Positions 36,958 to 43,547 of a DNA stretch of 45,582 nt are shown here, piece by piece; position 1 is the stretch's first letter, and each line of letters opens with the position of its first letter. Both the position numbers and the translations under genes were made by a program. Under the pieces are notes generated by a model. The model worked only from the letters and a program-made list of their open reading frames with translations. It was not told the DNA's origin and did no database searches. Location of the stretch: positions 1 through 45,582 of the IMG/VR virus record IMGVR_UViG_3300046834_000046, one strand, 5' to 3'. This DNA is from a virus.

Positions 36958-37356
36958 CTAATGGGGGGGTATCAGGTACAGGTCTGGCGAGACGCCGAGG
37001 AGTCGCAGCAGGCCCCGCTTCTCGTCCTCACCTAGGACCGGGTCCTCGGTGATCACCGCTGCGATCCGCTCTCGGTTCGCGCGCGTCAGCTTCGCGAGGG
37101 GCTTGGGCTCGTCGGGGAGGTAGGACGGCAGCTCGCCGGCCAGGACCCGGGGGATGGAGTCGGGAGTCCAGCGGTAGAACTTCGCGAGCTGCCACAGCTT
37201 GTCGGGCGGGTCGCGATGAACCTTGCCGCCCTCGTAGACCTGGATCATCGTCGCGCTGACGCCGGACAGCTCCTCGATGGCCTGCCGAGATCTTCCGCCG
37301 CGTTCTGAGCGCAGGCAGTGACCGAGGTGCGTCCAGTCGCCGTCCTCACTCTTCAC
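36958..37356 (-). CDS. probable prophage repressor (XRE-type HTH)
   Basis: This is 132 residues from GTG 37356. Residues about 10-65 form the DNA-binding domain: LGHCLRSERGGRSRQAIEELSGVSATMIQVYEGGKVHRDPPDKLWQLAKFYRW, where ATMIQVYE is the recognition helix. The C-terminal half (LTRANRERIAAVITEDPVLGEDEKRGLLRLL) is helical; no autoprotease Ala-Gly and Ser/Lys motif is present, so it is not a LexA/cI-type cleavable repressor. It is divergent from the Cro-like gene at 37507, the usual immunity switch. The three operator-like motifs in this region are its likely targets. Confidence 0.78.
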   Translation of the reverse strand: MKSEDGDWTHLGHCLRSERGGRSRQAIEELSGVSATMIQVYEGGKVHRDPPDKLWQLAKFYRWTPDSIPRVLAGELPSYLPDEPKPLAKLTRANRERIAAVITEDPVLGEDEKRGLLRLLGVSPDLYLIPPH

Positions 37357-37364
37357 AACTAGTC

Positions 37365-37370
37365 AAGTTA
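37365..37370 (-). promoter_or_regulatory. -10-like TAACTT of the repressor gene
   Basis: TAACTT on the minus strand is 9-14 bp upstream of GTG 37356, and no ribosome-binding site is present. This again suggests leaderless transcription. A clear -35 is not visible. Confidence 0.4.
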
Positions 37371-37406
37371 CGCGGGATCTGGTGGCAAGCCAGTAGCCAC
37401 ACGGCC

Positions 37407-37423
37407 CATTTGGCGGCCAAATG
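37407..37423. promoter_or_regulatory. palindrome CATTTGG-CGG-CCAAATG between divergent regulators
   Basis: The inverted repeat is perfect: seven-base arms, three-base centre. It lies about 37-53 bp from the repressor's -10 and about 84-100 bp from the Cro-like start, in the control region between the two divergent genes. It differs from the GTGAGATTTAGTG motif, so it could be the binding site of the Cro-like protein or of another regulator. Confidence 0.55.
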
Positions 37424-37470
37424 ACTACCCACAGTGTCCACTCAGGCACGACCTCGGGCCGCGGGAGGGC

Positions 37471-37499
37471 TTGCGTGAGCCACTAAATCTCACTAAATT
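37471..37499 (+). promoter_or_regulatory. rightward early promoter with operator copy 3 in the spacer
   Basis: A -35 TTGCGT (37471-37476), a 17-bp spacer and a -10 TAAATT (37494-37499) place the start of transcription near 37506. This is beside the ATG at 37507, so the message would be leaderless. The operator core CACTAAATCTCAC (37481-37493, the reverse complement of GTGAGATTTAGTG) fills the spacer. A bound repressor would block RNA polymerase completely. Confidence 0.65.
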
Positions 37500-37506
37500 C
37501 CGGCAC

Positions 37507-37758
37507 ATGTCGATGACGCCCGCCTACTCTCACCACAAGCTGCGGCGGGCACGTCTCGTTGCGGGACGCACGATCGAGGAACTCGCGCAAGCGGCCGGGC
37601 TCTCCGGCGGAGCGCTGTACCGGATCGAGGCCGGCACGAAGCTCGGGCCCCGCCCGACCACGGTCGCCGCCCTGGCCGCCGCGCTCGGCCGGCCGATCGA
37701 GGACTTCCTCAACGACGAAGCCGGCAAGGAAGTCCGCAACGAAGACGACGTCGCCTGA
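37507..37758 (+). CDS. Cro-like XRE HTH protein, first early gene
   Basis: This is 83 residues from ATG 37507 (ATG 37513 also in frame). LRRARLVAGRTIEELAQAAGLSGGALYRIEAGTKLGPRPTTVAALAAALG (about 12-61) is a standard XRE fold with recognition helix GGALYRIEAG. It is too short for a sensor domain, matching Cro-type antirepressors. It is divergent from the repressor and the first gene transcribed rightward from a promoter carrying the operator motif. Its product probably shuts off the repressor during lytic growth. Overlaps the excisionase gene by one base. Confidence 0.8.
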   Translation: MSMTPAYSHHKLRRARLVAGRTIEELAQAAGLSGGALYRIEAGTKLGPRPTTVAALAAALGRPIEDFLNDEAGKEVRNEDDVA

Positions 37759-37961
37759 TGGCCACGGTTCGCCAGGTGATGCTGCGGGTCTCGCAGGTCG
37801 CCACGATGCTCGACTGCTCGCGACAGCACGTGTACGACCTCATCGCCGCCGGCGACCTGGCCGCCGTGAACATCGCGCTGAGCGGGACCCGGGCGCAGAC
37901 CCGTATCCACTTGGACGAGATCGAGCGCTACATCAAGGCCAACACCCGGCGCGCCGGGTAA
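37758..37961 (+). CDS. excisionase-like MerR/HTH_17 protein
   Basis: This is 67 residues from ATG 37758 on a TGATG junction. LRVSQVATMLDCSRQHVYDLIAAGDLAAV is the DNA-binding motif of the excisionase/MerR small HTH family: helix, Ser-Arg-x-His-Val-Tyr recognition helix, then a basic wing (RAQTRIHLDEIERYIKAN). It follows the Cro-like gene in the early rightward operon, a common place for xis. It would bend attachment-site DNA for excision with integrase. It could also act only as a transcription factor. Confidence 0.7.
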   Translation: MATVRQVMLRVSQVATMLDCSRQHVYDLIAAGDLAAVNIALSGTRAQTRIHLDEIERYIKANTRRAG

Positions 37962-38143
37962 TGGCCGACACCGCGGGGCCGTCCCACCGTGCCCTCCCCC
38001 AGTCCGCGTCCCCGCCGGCCGTGCCCGGCGCGCTTGCCTTGGTCCGTGGGTGCGCCCTGGCGTCCCGGACGGCGGGGACGCGACCCATCGGACTGCTCGC
38101 CCGGTTCCTCGGCGCCGACGGCGGCCCTGCGCGCTGGCCCTGA
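37961..38143 (+). CDS. 60-residue hypothetical protein
   Basis: The ATG at 37961 overlaps the previous TAA (TAATG). The product is Ala/Pro/Arg-rich without a motif (SPPAVPGALALVRGCALASRTAG) and ends just before a terminator hairpin. Position supports coding, composition does not add much. Function unknown. Confidence 0.4.
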   Translation: MADTAGPSHRALPQSASPPAVPGALALVRGCALASRTAGTRPIGLLARFLGADGGPARWP

Positions 38144-38151
38144 CGTACCGC

Positions 38152-38184
38152 GGCCGGTCCCGCGTGCCGACGCGGGGACCGGCC
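38152..38184 (+). terminator. terminator-like hairpin after the early switch genes
   Basis: GGCCGGTCCC (38152-38161) pairs with GGGACCGGCC (38175-38184), extended by GCGT/ACGC over a GCCG loop with one bulged G. A stem this strong next to the switch genes suggests a point where early transcription is stopped or attenuated, before the recombination genes. The 67 bp that follow, up to 38251, hold no gene; a TTGCCG (38197-38202) is -35-like but no good -10 follows. Confidence 0.7.
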
Positions 38185-38251
38185 TGGGAGGCGGCATTGC
38201 CGACTTCCCGATCTTCGCATCTGAATCTGACGGTCCGCCAGGGAGGCGCAC

Positions 38252-38569
38252 GTGCAGCAGAAACAGACCCTCCATGATTTCGGCGACCGGGTCGCGGGGC
38301 AGGTCCTCGACGCGAGTGAGTGGATGCGTGACCGGGTCCGCCCTGCTGTCCCGGCACGGCATGTGGTCGGTGAGGTGTCGTGCGTGTTCCCGCACGCGCC
38401 GGAGATCGTGGAGGTCCGGCTCGGGTCCGGGGTGACGGTGCTGGTCGCCGTCGGCGGGGTGCGTTGCGACGAGGGGTGCGCTCATCCGCCTCATGCGCCG
38501 GGGGATTGCCTGGCGGGGACGCTCACCGAAGACGGCCTATCCAGCTACTGCACCTGTGGTTCCGAGTGA
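38252..38569 (+). CDS. hypothetical protein with C-terminal Cys cluster
   Basis: This is 105 residues from GTG 38252 with AGGGAGG upstream. The N-terminus is helical (FGDRVAGQVLDASEWMRD). A beta part VGEVSCVFPHAPEIVEVRLGSGVTVLVAVGGV follows. The last 30 residues hold CDEGCAHPPHAPGDC and CTCGSE, a possible zinc site. It opens the recombination operon; function unknown. Confidence 0.6.
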   Translation: MQQKQTLHDFGDRVAGQVLDASEWMRDRVRPAVPARHVVGEVSCVFPHAPEIVEVRLGSGVTVLVAVGGVRCDEGCAHPPHAPGDCLAGTLTEDGLSSYCTCGSE

Positions 38570-38784
38570 GGCCGCGGTGGGAGGACGGCACCAGCGGCCG
38601 CCCGCTCGGCGACGACGAGGACCTAGACCCGTACGTGCCTGGTGATCTGAGCCCGGACTACGGCGACTTCTACGACGAGATGACCGCGGAGGAGCGGAAG
38701 GCCGCGGCCCGCGGGGTCGTGCCCCGGTTCACCCGGCCGCGGCCGGTCGGGCGTGACGGGTTCCCCGAGGACCAGCAGCCATGA
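38566..38784 (+). CDS. small acidic hypothetical protein
   Basis: This 72-residue protein starts at GTG 38566 (GTGA overlap). The centre is very acidic (LGDDEDLDPYVPGDLSPDYGDFYDEMTAEE), the C-terminus basic and Pro-rich (RFTRPRPVGRDG). It resembles small acidic proteins next to recombination genes. It overlaps the exonuclease gene by ATGA. No specific function. Confidence 0.6.
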   Translation: MRPRWEDGTSGRPLGDDEDLDPYVPGDLSPDYGDFYDEMTAEERKAAARGVVPRFTRPRPVGRDGFPEDQQP

Positions 38785-39455
38785 CCCTGCGCGAGTACCC
38801 CGACATTGTGCAGCTCACCGACGAGTGGCTGGCCGTGAAGCGTGGCCTGGTGAGCGCGTCTGTCGTCGGCAAGTTGCTGACGCCGACGCTGAAGGTCGCG
38901 GCCAACGAGACATCTCGCGGGCTGCTGGCGACGCTGGTGGCCGAACGGATCACCGGCCGCACCGAGGATTCCCCCACGACGGGCGACATGTTCCGCGGAC
39001 AGTTCTGCGAGCCGATCGCCCGCGGCTACTACACGGAGCACTTCGCGCCCGTAGCCGAGATGGGATTCATGCGCCGCGACGAGGACGGCTGGACGCTCGG
39101 GTACTCACCGGACGGACTGGTCGGCACGGAAGGTCTCCTCGAGATCAAGAGCCCGCGCCAGAAGAACCACCTGGCCACGATCCTCAGTGACGGGATCCCC
39201 GCCGACCACATGGCGCAATGCCAGGCGGCGCTGCTCGTGTCCGGCCGTGAATGGTGCGACTTCATCAGCTTCTGCGGCGGCATGCCGCTGTGGCCGGTGC
39301 GAGTCGAGCCGGACCCGACGTGGTTCGAGGCGATCGAACTGGCGTGCCGTCAGTTCGAGGAGACCGCCGCCGCGATGCGTGCCGAGTACGACACCCGCGT
39401 CGCCGGCAAGCCCATGACCGAGCCGATCAACATGGACCTGGAGCTGGTGCTCTGA
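38781..39455 (+). CDS. lambda-exonuclease/YqaJ family recombination nuclease
   Basis: This is 224 residues from ATG 38781. The N-terminal helix WLAVKRGLVSASVVGKLLTPT is the standard substrate-entry segment. GDMFRGQFCEPIARGYYTEHF holds the conserved RG-x2-EP/E motif. SPDGLVG with Asp111, LLEIKSP with Glu121 and Lys123, and DHMAQCQAALLVSG follow. This is the complete PD-(D/E)XK exonuclease core. It digests one DNA strand to expose ssDNA for annealing; it works with a partner, probably the next gene. Confidence 0.9.
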   Translation: MTLREYPDIVQLTDEWLAVKRGLVSASVVGKLLTPTLKVAANETSRGLLATLVAERITGRTEDSPTTGDMFRGQFCEPIARGYYTEHFAPVAEMGFMRRDEDGWTLGYSPDGLVGTEGLLEIKSPRQKNHLATILSDGIPADHMAQCQAALLVSGREWCDFISFCGGMPLWPVRVEPDPTWFEAIELACRQFEETAAAMRAEYDTRVAGKPMTEPINMDLELVL

Positions 39456-40147
39456 TGGACATCACCGAGACCCTGGCTCCCAAGAGCGACCAGATGGACG
39501 CCGTCGACCTGCTCGGCGGGCCGATGACGTTCACCATCGTCGAGGTCACCAAGGGCAGCAGCGACGAGCAACCGATCCAGGTGCGCCTCGCCGAGTTCGC
39601 GCGCCCCTGGCGCCCCAGCAAGGGCATGCGCCGTGTGCTCGCCGCGTGCTGGACCCCGCACGCCAGCACGTGGACCGGGCGGCGCCTCACCCTGTTCTGC
39701 GACACCAGCGTGAAGTTCGGCGGCGTCGAGGTCGGCGGCATCCGCATCAGCCACCTGTCCGACCTCACCGGGCCGAAGAAGGTCCCGCTGCTGGTCACCA
39801 AGGGCAAGTCCGCGATGTACACCGTGGCGCCGCTGAAGGAGGAGCAGCCCCGCCCCCTCTCGCAGGCCCAGTCCCAGCGCATTGGCGCCCTGCTCCGGCA
39901 GAACGACCTCAAGGACAAGGAGCTGGTCCTTGCCCTCTACGCCGACGAGATCGGCCGAGAGGTCGCCGCCACTAAGGATCTGACGGTCAGTGAGGCCGAC
40001 AAGGTCATCGCCGCGCTCGAGCGCATGGACACCGAGCCGTCCGTCGACCAACCCGCTGACCAGACCCCGGTTGAAGCGGCAGGTGAGGACGCCGAGCTGC
40101 CCGAGCCGCCGCAGCATTGGGCGTCGCAGGAAGGGCCGGCATCGTGA
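39455..40147 (+). CDS. probable recombination partner / ssDNA-binding protein
   Basis: This is 230 residues from ATG 39455, overlapping the exonuclease stop. It is beta-rich and OB-fold-like: FTIVEVTKGSSDEQPIQVRLAEFARPWRPSKGMRRVLAACW, WTGRRLTLFCDTSVKFGGVEVGGIRISHLS, AMYTVAPLKEEQP. The C-terminus is helical and acidic (DAELPEPPQHWASQ), like SSB acidic tails that recruit partners. It is the gene next to YqaJ exonucleases in many actinophages, where a RecT-type annealer would be expected, but it lacks the RecT fold pattern. A single-strand-binding or annealing function is inferred. Confidence 0.6.
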   Translation: MDITETLAPKSDQMDAVDLLGGPMTFTIVEVTKGSSDEQPIQVRLAEFARPWRPSKGMRRVLAACWTPHASTWTGRRLTLFCDTSVKFGGVEVGGIRISHLSDLTGPKKVPLLVTKGKSAMYTVAPLKEEQPRPLSQAQSQRIGALLRQNDLKDKELVLALYADEIGREVAATKDLTVSEADKVIAALERMDTEPSVDQPADQTPVEAAGEDAELPEPPQHWASQEGPAS

Positions 40148-40488
40148 CGGCCGCGGCGCGGGCACGGGCGTGCCCCAGCGACGACGATCCTCTCGTCACG
40201 ACGTACGGCGAGCTGCGCCGCTACTTCCGCGAGGGCCAGGAGATCCGGGAGGCCTACAGCCAGCAGGTGCAGCGGGCCTACGCGACGTCGGAGGCCTACG
40301 TACATCTGGCGTGGTCCCTGCACGACGAGATCAAACGGCTCCACGCCCCGGCCAGCAGGGGCAAGTGCGCGATCTGCGAGACGCCAGCGCCGTGCAAGAC
40401 ACGCCGGACGGTCAACGACCTCGTCCGCCACTACCGCGACCTGACCGAGGACGACAGCCTCCGCGCCGACCCGTGGAGGCTGCGGTGA
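40144..40488 (+). CDS. hypothetical protein with CxxC...C motif
   Basis: This is 114 residues from GTG 40144 (GTGA overlap). A helical protein: YGELRRYFREGQEIREAYSQQVQRAYATSEAYVHLAWSLHDEIKRL, then CAICETPAPCKTRRTVNDL with three Cys that may bind zinc. It sits between the ssDNA-protein and RusA genes, so an accessory recombination role is possible. Function unknown. Confidence 0.6.
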   Translation: MTAAARARACPSDDDPLVTTYGELRRYFREGQEIREAYSQQVQRAYATSEAYVHLAWSLHDEIKRLHAPASRGKCAICETPAPCKTRRTVNDLVRHYRDLTEDDSLRADPWRLR

Positions 40489-41048
40489 CGGTCCATCAGG
40501 ACGCCCTCGACCCCGACCTCGGCGTGATGCCGCTGCCTCCGGCCGCGCTCGAGGTCGGCATCCGCGACCACCTCGTCATCATCGTGCACGGCGCACCCGT
40601 CGGGCAGGGCAGCAAGAAAAGCGTCGGGCACGGCGTGTTCATCGACGACAACGCCAAGCGGCTCAAGCCGTGGCGGGAAGCGGTGAAAGCCGCCGCGGCC
40701 GAGGCCATGGCGCACATGTACGACGGCGACCACACGCTGCCGCTGTTCGCCCGTGGCGTGCCCGTGCACCTCGGGGTGGTGTTCACCTTGGCTAGGCCGG
40801 CGTCGCACTACGGGTCGGGCCGCAACGCGCAGACGCTGAAGGCGTCGGCACCGGTCGAGCACATCGGGTTCCCCGACGTCGACAAGGCGCAGCGCGCCGT
40901 TTTCGACGCCCTGGTCCACGCCGGTGTGGTCGCCGACGACAGGCAGATCACGAAGGTGACCGAGGCCGCCCGTGTGTACCCGGGTGGGCACCGCGACGCG
41001 CTGCCGGTCCCCGGCGCGGTGATTCGGGTGCGGGCGGTGCCGCGGTGA
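40485..41048 (+). CDS. rusA: RusA-type Holliday junction resolvase
   Basis: This is 187 residues from GTG 40485. The first strand is LVIIVHGAPVGQGSKKSVGH. The acidic catalytic residues lie in FPDVDKAQRAVFDALVHAGVVADDRQI (Asp131, Asp133, Asp151/Asp152), the diagnostic RusA motif. KVTEAARVYP after it is the terminal basic strand. It resolves branched intermediates during recombination-dependent replication or before packaging. A longer N-terminus than usual includes 24 extra residues. Confidence 0.88.
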   Translation: MTVHQDALDPDLGVMPLPPAALEVGIRDHLVIIVHGAPVGQGSKKSVGHGVFIDDNAKRLKPWREAVKAAAAEAMAHMYDGDHTLPLFARGVPVHLGVVFTLARPASHYGSGRNAQTLKASAPVEHIGFPDVDKAQRAVFDALVHAGVVADDRQITKVTEAARVYPGGHRDALPVPGAVIRVRAVPR

Positions 41049-41224
41049 CCGGGCAGCAGCTTGAGCTGGGGCTGTGGCTGGAGCGGCCGCGCCGTCCGCA
41101 CGCGGCCCGTGGGTGGGCGCCGGAGGTCCCGAGCACGGGGCGGCGGTCGACGTATGTGTGGCGGCGCGGTGGGTTCCAACGCGTCCGCACCATCCGCCTC
41201 GTAGGTGGGGGGCGGTGGCTGTGA
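41045..41224 (+). CDS. 59-residue basic hypothetical protein
   Basis: This ORF from GTG 41045 to TGA 41224 overlaps both neighbours (GTGA and GTGA). The protein is Arg/Trp-rich (ELGLWLERPRRPHAARGWAPE, TYVWRRGGFQRVRTIRLVG). Overlaps and GC-rich codons support it; it could bind nucleic acid through its basic surface. Function unknown. Confidence 0.55.
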   Translation: MTGQQLELGLWLERPRRPHAARGWAPEVPSTGRRSTYVWRRGGFQRVRTIRLVGGGRWL

Positions 41225-41613
41225 CCAAGCGCTGCGCCGACTGCGGCGAGAACGAGCGAGCAGAGAACCACGGCCTGCTGTGCCACGGGTGCTACCACCG
41301 CAACCACAAGAACGGATCGTTGGACGCCTGGACGCGGATGGCCGGACTGCCGACGGTCGCGGCTGTCGACGTGTCCTGGCACGAGGACGCGCTGTGCGCC
41401 GAGACGGACCCGGAGGCGTTCTTCCCGGAGAAGGGCGGCTCGACGAGGGAAGCGAAGGCGATCTGCGCCGACTGCCCGGTCCGCGCCGAGTGCCTCGGCT
41501 ACGCCCTGGCCACGCAGCAGCGGTTCGGTATTTGGGGCGGCGCCAGCGAACGGGACCGGCGGAAGCTGTACGCCCTGCTGGACGACGACTCTGAGGAGGC
41601 GTCAGCAGCATGA
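41221..41613 (+). CDS. whiB: WhiB-family regulator with extra N-terminal zinc ribbon
   Basis: This is 130 residues from GTG 41221. The C-terminal domain is WhiB: Cys59, Cys82, Cys85 and Cys91 (C-x22-C-x2-C-x5-C) to bind an Fe-S cluster, then GIWGG (103-107) and a basic ERDRRKLY helix. The extra N-terminal CADC...CHGC (Cys5, Cys8, Cys21, Cys24) is a zinc-ribbon-like module similar to the start of some endonuclease or transcription factors. Phage WhiB proteins (such as that of mycobacteriophage TM4) alter host sigma-factor-driven transcription. Here it could redirect host or late-gene transcription. Confidence 0.9.
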   Translation: MTKRCADCGENERAENHGLLCHGCYHRNHKNGSLDAWTRMAGLPTVAAVDVSWHEDALCAETDPEAFFPEKGGSTREAKAICADCPVRAECLGYALATQQRFGIWGGASERDRRKLYALLDDDSEEASAA

Positions 41614-42635
41614 GCGCCACCAACGCGCTCACCGCGCTGAAGCTCCTCGCCGCCGGCCGTTCCGTCACGTTCGCCGCGGCCGCTGTTGGTCTCACCCCGG
41701 CCGAGCTCCTCGAGCTGGCGGGCACCCACGACTGCGCCCGCCCGGACGGCAGCCTCGACCTGGCCGCCGTCGCTGCCGCGGTCACCTACCTCGAGCGGAC
41801 CGGGCACGCCCGAATCCCGACCCGCGCGGCCCCTGCGCCGGCGCCGGTCGTGCGGTCGGTCCCCGCCCCCGGCGAGCAGGTCCTGCGCCAGGTCCCCCTC
41901 GACCGGCTCCGCGCCGACCCGACCAACCCGCGCGAGGACGTCGGCGACGTCACCGAACTCGCCGCCTCCATGCGCGAGACGGACCTCCTGCAGCCGATCA
42001 TCGCCCGGCGCACCGGCGCCGGGCAGCTCATCGTCGTCGCCGGCCACCGACGCCTCGCCGCCGCCCGCGAGCTCGGCTGGAAGTCGATCGCGACCGTCAT
42101 CCGCGCTGACATGCGCCCCGACGAGGTCCTGGCCGCGATGCTCATCGAGAACGGGCAGCGCCGGGACCTCGACCCCATCGAGGAGGCCCGCGGCCTCGCC
42201 CGGCTCAAGGGGCAGCTCGGCTGCACCGAGTCCGCTCTGGCGAAGCGCATCGGCCGCTCCCAGCCGCACGTGTCCGCCCGGCTGCGGCTCCTCGAGCTGT
42301 CCGTCGAGGACCAGGCCGCGGTGCGTGCCGGGGAGATGAAGCTCGTCGAGGCGACCGCGAAGGCCCGGATGAACTCCGGGCGGATCCGCGACCGGCGCCC
42401 GGGCGCGGCCTACTTCGGTGCGGCCCACGAGCTCGCGCCGCAGGCGCGGGCCCGGTGCCGGCGGCTGCACCCACACCCGATCCACCTCGGCGGCGGCATC
42501 GCCTGCGGCGAGTGCTGGGAATCCGTCCTGCGCGCCGACGAACGTGCCCACCTGCACCAGCGGTCCGGCGCGACCGGGACCTGCGCCCTGTGCTCCACCC
42601 CCCTGCCCGCTACCCGGAAGGACCTCCTCGCATGA
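41610..42635 (+). CDS. ParB-like nuclease / partition-domain protein
   Basis: This is 341 residues from ATG 41610. An N-terminal HTH-like region (AAAVGLTPAELLELAG) leads to the ParB domain: LDRLRADPTNPREDVGDVTELAASM, LLQPIIARR, VVAGHRRLAAARELGW (GHRR in place of GERR), and LIENGQRRDLDPIEEARG. The HTH ALAKRIGRSQPHVSARLRLLEL follows. The C-terminus adds CGECWESVLRADERAHLH...CALCSTP, a zinc ribbon. ParB proteins bind parS-like sites; without a ParA it may regulate transcription or bind DNA in replication rather than segregate plasmids. Confidence 0.83.
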   Translation: MSATNALTALKLLAAGRSVTFAAAAVGLTPAELLELAGTHDCARPDGSLDLAAVAAAVTYLERTGHARIPTRAAPAPAPVVRSVPAPGEQVLRQVPLDRLRADPTNPREDVGDVTELAASMRETDLLQPIIARRTGAGQLIVVAGHRRLAAARELGWKSIATVIRADMRPDEVLAAMLIENGQRRDLDPIEEARGLARLKGQLGCTESALAKRIGRSQPHVSARLRLLELSVEDQAAVRAGEMKLVEATAKARMNSGRIRDRRPGAAYFGAAHELAPQARARCRRLHPHPIHLGGGIACGECWESVLRADERAHLHQRSGATGTCALCSTPLPATRKDLLA

Positions 42636-43162
42636 CGCCGAAGGCCACCATCAACTCCGGTCTCGCCGGCGGGGACCGCTCCGGTTCCCTGGACCGCTAC
42701 GCCGCCCGGCTGTACGAGAAGCCGGGCCCGGTCATGGGCGTGGTTGAGCTGCTGCCGGTGGACCGGATCACCCCTGTCGACGAGGGGTCGAAGAAGGACC
42801 CCATCGTGCGGCTGCGCATCGACCTCCTCGAGCTCGCGCCGGCCGGGGAGCAGGACGAGATCCTGCGGCAGGTCGCGGTTGCGCTGAAGACCGCGCGGAC
42901 GGCGGCGGGGACGTTGACCGGCGACGAGGACGTGAAGCTGTCCGAGGACACGCTGCGGCTCGTCGGTGACCGCATGTCCGACCACGAGCTGGCGCGGATG
43001 CGCGTGATCCTCGACTGGTTCCTGAACCACACCCGGGCGGTGATCGACCACCCGAAGCACCGGGCCGAGGACATCAAGCGGCTCCTGAACGACGCCCTGT
43101 TCAAGGCGATGGCCGCGCGTGACGCCGGGGTGCAGCTCGACCTCGACGGGGGCGGGCGGTGA
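42632..43162 (+). CDS. hypothetical protein, helical
   Basis: This is 176 residues from ATG 42632 (ATGA overlap). The first part includes PGPVMGVVELLPVDRITPVD, and KDPIVRLRIDLLELAPAGEQDEILRQ leads to a helical C-terminus with DHPKHRAEDIKRLLNDALFK. No motif is recognised. It is in the regulatory/early operon after the ParB-like gene. Function unknown. Confidence 0.6.
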   Translation: MTPKATINSGLAGGDRSGSLDRYAARLYEKPGPVMGVVELLPVDRITPVDEGSKKDPIVRLRIDLLELAPAGEQDEILRQVAVALKTARTAAGTLTGDEDVKLSEDTLRLVGDRMSDHELARMRVILDWFLNHTRAVIDHPKHRAEDIKRLLNDALFKAMAARDAGVQLDLDGGGR

Positions 43163-43305
43163 CCGTCGTGCTGACCCGCCCGGCCGTGTACTGCCCGATC
43201 TGGGAGTCGCTGCTGGCCGAGCGGCGGTGGCGGCTCAACGCTGCGCAGCTCGCCGTCGTCGAGGCGCAGGCGCAGACCGCTGCCGCGCTCGGTGGTGCGC
43301 CGTGA
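43159..43305 (+). CDS. 48-residue hypothetical protein
   Basis: GTG 43159 overlaps the previous TGA and the frame ends at 43305, overlapping the GTG of the next gene. The helical protein TRPAVYCPIWESLLAERRWRLNAAQLAVVEAQAQTAA has an HTH-like length but no clear motif. It rests on its two overlaps. Confidence 0.5.
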   Translation: MTVVLTRPAVYCPIWESLLAERRWRLNAAQLAVVEAQAQTAAALGGAP

Positions 43306-43547
43306 CGGACCCGAAGAGCTACGCGCAGGTGTGCGCCGAGTCCCGGGAGCGGACCGCGCAGCGCCGCGTCGGATGCCCCGGAGGGCAGCACTACATGTCC
43401 CGCGACCCCGACGGGCCCGCCGACCGGCCATGGAAGTGCCGGGCCTGCCCTCACGAGCAGCCGTGGACCGGTGGCCTAGCCGCGTTCGAGGCCCACCTGG
43501 AATGGGCCCTGAACGCCTTCCTCGAAGGGGGGCAGTGTGAGTCCTGA
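43302..43547 (+). CDS. small zinc-ribbon protein
   Basis: This is 81 residues from GTG 43302. CPGGQHYMSRDP, then WKCRACPHEQPWTGG has CxxC plus an upstream Cys, a probable zinc ribbon. The C-terminal helix AFEAHLEWALNAFLEGG is amphipathic. It overlaps the next gene by 11 bp. Function unknown. Confidence 0.6.
   Translation: MTDPKSYAQVCAESRERTAQRRVGCPGGQHYMSRDPDGPADRPWKCRACPHEQPWTGGLAAFEAHLEWALNAFLEGGQCES

Noticed and set aside
37989-38435. 148-codon ORF over the intergenic and following gene
   Set aside because: It runs through the terminator hairpin and out of frame over the gene at 38252, which has a good ribosome-binding site.
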